From Setoptus koraiensis (Eukaryota > Arthropoda), in assembly GCA_048013815.1 (NCBI GenBank), contig CM106585.1:18786001-18850000 (forward strand): a DNA stretch of 64,000 nucleotides, given 5' to 3'. Below, piece by piece: positions 60,860 to 64,000 of the stretch. The first letter of the stretch is position 1; the number at the start of each line of letters is the position of its first letter. The translations under genes and the position numbers were made by a program. The notes below the pieces were generated by a model. That model was given only the letters and a program-made list of their open reading frames with translations. It searched no databases and was not told the DNA's origin.

Positions 60860-60938
60860 AATGAAGAAATGATACCAGCTCAATGGAGAAATGATACACC
60901 TTGCGAGATTCATTTCTCCATTGCTTCATTTCTTCATT
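60860..60938. repeat. Nested pair of inverted repeats
   Basis: Outer arms AATGAAGAAATGA (60860-60872) and complement (60926-60938); inner arms AATGGAGAAATGA (60882-60894) and complement (60910-60922). Outer and inner left arms differ at one base, and each right arm matches its own partner. Confidence 0.95.
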
Positions 60939-61708
60939 ATTCGTGGCTCGCTCGTTTCGCTAATTGTCCGATCGGCGGGCGGCGCAATTCACGATGACGA
61001 CGCCATCACCATTAATCATCGTCCGTCTGCACACGCCCCGCCGCGCGCCGCATCACGGGCACCCGGCCAATGGTTGGGCCGACGGTCGGGCCGGCGCTCG
61101 GCACGACCAGCAGCGGCGCAAAGTGGCCGCCGGAAATGGACGCCCGTTAATTATCTCGGCGGCCTGTTGTTGGCCTTGCAGCTCGTTGTGAGCTCGTCGT
61201 GTTGCGCAGAGAAAACACGCAGGCGGCCGCTATGCAAATGGGCCCGGCGCGCACGAGCCCGCGGAGGCAAACATGGCGCGACGGGTTTCGCTCGGGGCAC
61301 AGTGCGACGGCCCGACCGGCGGCGGCGGCCCCCACCGGGCCCGAAGAGCCCCCTCTCGGGCTGACGCAATTCGCCTCGCGCGGCGAATTGAGTCACAACA
61401 GCAAGTCGGCGATTGGCGACTAGCGGTAATTGTATGTGACACACAATGCGATTATCCGCTCGCCTAGTTAGCGTCTATTTGCAGCTTGTTGGCTCCGCTG
61501 GGCGCCCACGAGCGGGCGGCCGGCGTCGGTTGGGCGCCAACGGGCTGCCGGCTGGCGTCGGCTGTTCGCTTGCCTGACGGCGATACTTGTCTGGCTGGCA
61601 TCGATACTATTTAGCCATTTAGTGGCTTACGTAAGCTCGCGGATGTCACTGTCGATTACAACCACCGGTTGTGCGATCATTCGTTGTGTGCCGATTTGTG
61701 TCGCCTCT

Positions 61709-61739
61709 GTCCGTTAAACAGAACGTCTGTTTAACGGAC
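61709..61739. repeat. Inverted repeat, 14-bp arms and 3-bp loop
   Basis: GTCCGTTAAACAGA (61709-61722) and its exact complement (61726-61739). Confidence 0.95.
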
Positions 61740-61761
61740 TGTGCGCAACGCGGGGCCCGTC

Positions 61762-61788
61762 GTCAGCCCGAGACTCTCTCGGGCTGAC
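61762..61788. repeat. Inverted repeat, 12-bp arms and 3-bp loop
   Basis: GTCAGCCCGAGA (61762-61773) and its exact complement (61777-61788). Confidence 0.95.
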
Positions 61789-61826
61789 AAGAGAGAAACT
61801 GCCACTAGGCGACGCTCGGCGAAATA

Positions 61827-61862
61827 CGCGCAATAGTTACCGAAACTGGCAACTATTGCGCG
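61827..61862. repeat. Inverted repeat, 12-bp arms and 12-bp loop
   Basis: CGCGCAATAGTT (61827-61838) and its exact complement (61851-61862). Confidence 0.93.
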
Positions 61863-62537
61863 CTCGATGGCACCGTGATCCAATTTAAAGTATGTGCATG
61901 TGACGTTGATTACAATGTACACACACACACACGCACACACGCGGGTCGTGTTACGTAACGAGCCGCTCGTGCGCTCGTCAAGAACGCGCGTCGTGCGACA
62001 TGCAAATTTCGTTGAGTGCGCTGTCAGCAGCACCCCCAACTCGTGCCACTAAAACCAAACTATAAATAAATATAACTCACTGGCCGCGCGGCACGTGGTG
62101 CTGGCGACACGATGCCCGCGGAGAGATGATCTAATTTTGATTAGCTATCGCTGCACAGCCTCTGCCACGAGCTACACTCACCTTTGGCACCTTTGCTATC
62201 TATTTTTGCCGCTTGGCGCTTGCCATTTGCCGGCGCCTCCTCTGGGCCATATCGCTGGGCCGCATATCGCTGGGCCGCATATCGCTGGGCCGCACATCTC
62301 CGGCAGGCGCGCCCGCACAGCCGGCCAGAGAGGTATAAATAGCGGACGTGTCTAGCCAATCATGGGCACGGGCGCGGGCGAGCGGCGAGCGCCAGCGTGA
62401 AGCGCGCACCGAGATAAATAGAGATGGAGCGGCAAGATTTGCATTTCATTTGCGCATTTATAAGTAGCCAGAGGCGACGCGCACAAAAGGCGACGACACA
62501 CAGATTAAACGGCAAAGTGGGGCCAGTTCGCGGGCCC

Positions 62538-62637
62538 CAATAACGCACGGCAATAACGCGCGGCAACAACGCGCGGCAACAACACGCGGCAACAACGCGC
62601 GGCAATGACGCTCGCCAATAACGCGCGGCAATAACGG
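62538..62637. repeat. Tandem repeat, nearly eight 13-bp units
   Basis: CAATAACGCGCGG/CAACAACGCGCGG units with an exact 13-bp period. Confidence 0.93.
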
Positions 62638-62927
62638 CCCATAGCGGTATGCAAATGAGCCGCCTGGCCTGTTGAACTGGGCCCCTCGCCCTTGGTCTCT
62701 GCCTCTCGCTGTGTCTCTGTTCGGCCGCTTCTCGGAAGCGCTTTCTAGCGAGCTAATGGCCGGTTTGTGCAACACCTCCAGATTATTATCTAATTACCTA
62801 ATTACCTGGCGATGTGCGTCGCACGCTTTCGTTGCGGAGCCTCGGAGCGGCCCGCGCAAAGCCCGCACGCGAGCTGCACATGATACAACAAGCCATGTAA
62901 CGAGGCTCTAAATAGCTACACGACTCA

Positions 62928-62966
62928 TGGCCTCTATACCTCGTGACTTACGAGGTATAGAGGCCA
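62928..62966. repeat. Inverted repeat, 17-bp arms and 5-bp loop
   Basis: TGGCCTCTATACCTCGT (62928-62944) and its exact complement (62950-62966) around GACTT. Confidence 0.95.
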
Positions 62967-63269
62967 CACGACGTGCAAAGGTTATACCCTGCACGCTGTG
63001 AAAAGGTGCCTGGAGTGGCGACCGTCCGAGCGGCATCCGGAGCGGCCCGCGCAAACTGTGCCGATCGGCACACGGGCCCCCGGTAATCTAATCAGCGTCT
63101 CTTGTGCGGGGCCACTCGGGCGCGCTACGACCTGTCACTTGTTATTGGGCGCGCCGTGCACCCCACGGGCCTCGCGGACACAGAATCCCGGAAAATCCGG
63201 GGAGACTCCACGCATTCGCTACAAGATATAAATGGAGTGTTCACTGTAGCGAGTCTATCCGTCGCCCCT

Positions 63270-63382
63270 CTGCCGTTGTTGTCGGCGCTGCTGCTGTTGT
63301 TGTTGTTGTCGCTGTTGTTGTTGTTGTTGTTGGCGTTGTTGTTGTTGCTGTTGTTGGCGTTGTTGTTGTCGCTGTCGCTGCA
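63270..63382. repeat. GTT/CTG trinucleotide array
   Basis: About 35 triplets, mainly GTT with GCT and GTC, between a TATAAAT-like sequence and a GC-rich stretch. Confidence 0.88.
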
Positions 63383-64000
63383 TATTGTCGAGTCAAGTCG
63401 GCCCGCTCGCGCACTGTCAACAATGGCGACTCGACTCGGGCGCACAATCAATGGCTTCCGATCAATCAATGGCTGCTCGTTGTTGTCGTCAATTGATTGT
63501 TGATCGATGGCCTCAATTTAAGTGTCAAATGTTTGCGCGAGTAGCAAGGGGCCCCAAGAAGCCGTAAGAAGCGGCGCGACTTTACGACGGTCCGAAAGTT
63601 TGGCCGCGTTTCGCGCACGCACAAACACACACGCGGAACAGTCGGCTGGCCACTGGCGTTGTGCCGCTGTGCTCGCCGCCAATGTGCAATGTGGGGCCCC
63701 GTCCGGGCGACACCAGGCACAGTCCGAGCGACACAGTGCCAGTGGCGAACAGCGGCACAGAATGTCCGGCCGGCGCACGGGATGCGGAACGCATTTGCAC
63801 AGTGTATTTATTTGATCTTTTTATGGTGATTTGGGGCCGCCCGGCACAGATGATACGTATCGCACACCGAGATTAGGTGCGACACGATACCCGCGCGCCA
63901 CAGCGCCGCCGATACCCGGTGGCGCGGGCATTAACTTAATGAGCGCCATCAACGGGCAACGGGTGCAGCCGGCGGGCCGCGAGCAAGCGACCGGGCAATT

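Larger units (their letters stand above)
54681..64000. other. Gene-poor region, fourth part
   Basis: No gene is supported. GC-rich with many short tandem repeats (56075-56130 of 18 bp, 62248-62292 of 15 bp, 62538-62637 of 13 bp, 59225-59268 of 15 bp), trinucleotide arrays (58078-58140, 58330-58395, 59119-59185, 60208-60310, 63270-63382), a cluster of hairpins (60860-62966) and TTACGTAA at 61627 and 61951. TATAAAT sequences at 62334 and 63226 have TATA-box form but no frame follows. Confidence 0.55.

Noticed and set aside
62334-62341. TATAAATA and several similar sequences (30402, 47932, 48106, 63226) as promoters of hidden genes
   Set aside because: No initiator at the right distance combined with a plausible downstream frame was found; AT-rich islands in the desert give such strings by chance.

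Overview
The window is nuclear DNA of an animal, most likely an arthropod. The evidence is GT-AG introns of 92-169 bp, TATA boxes shortly upstream of several starts, poly(A) signals, an intron-free NRF-6-type acyltransferase (a family expanded in arthropods and nematodes), and Asn/Ser-rich extensions on conserved proteins. Compact genes with very small introns would fit an acariform mite, but that placement is inference. No viral, LTR or other autonomous mobile element was recognised. Positions 54181-54680 are an assembly gap of 500 N.

Left part (1-21.3 kb): eight gene models. In order they are: an NRF-6-like membrane acyltransferase (+); a histone H3 variant resembling CENP-A/CenH3 (-); the DNA repair glycosylase OGG1 (+), divergent from the histone gene; an unrecognised secreted/single-pass membrane protein with a His-rich juxtamembrane segment (-); a three-exon Ras-like GTPase with a very long Asn/Ser-rich tail (-); a small two-exon secreted Gly/Tyr-rich protein (-); a maspardin (SPG21)-like alpha/beta-hydrolase-fold protein (-); and a three-exon stearoyl-CoA-type desaturase (+), divergent from the maspardin gene. 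A GC-rich non-coding block (12.2-16.4 kb) lies between the GTPase gene and the Gly/Tyr-rich gene.

Right part (21.3-64 kb): about 42 kb with no gene I can support. It is GC-rich, so long open frames occur by chance in all six frames. It is filled with short tandem repeats (periods 7-38 bp), CAA/CAG-type trinucleotide arrays in both orientations, many perfect or near-perfect inverted repeats, GGCCGGCC-type runs, and an excess of the palindromic octamer TTACGTAA. It looks like a regulatory or intronic landscape, possibly belonging to a gene outside the window.

The most interesting object is the H3 variant at 4104-5012. Its histone fold aligns without gaps to H3 and carries a CENP-A-like HAGRVTLF segment. 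Its 200-residue tail combines an exact copy of H3 residues 5-11 (QTARKST), GRGK repeats like those of H4/H2A tails, and a cluster of 14 S/T-Q motifs, many followed by E as in the H2AX damage motif. It shares a 446-bp divergent promoter region with OGG1.
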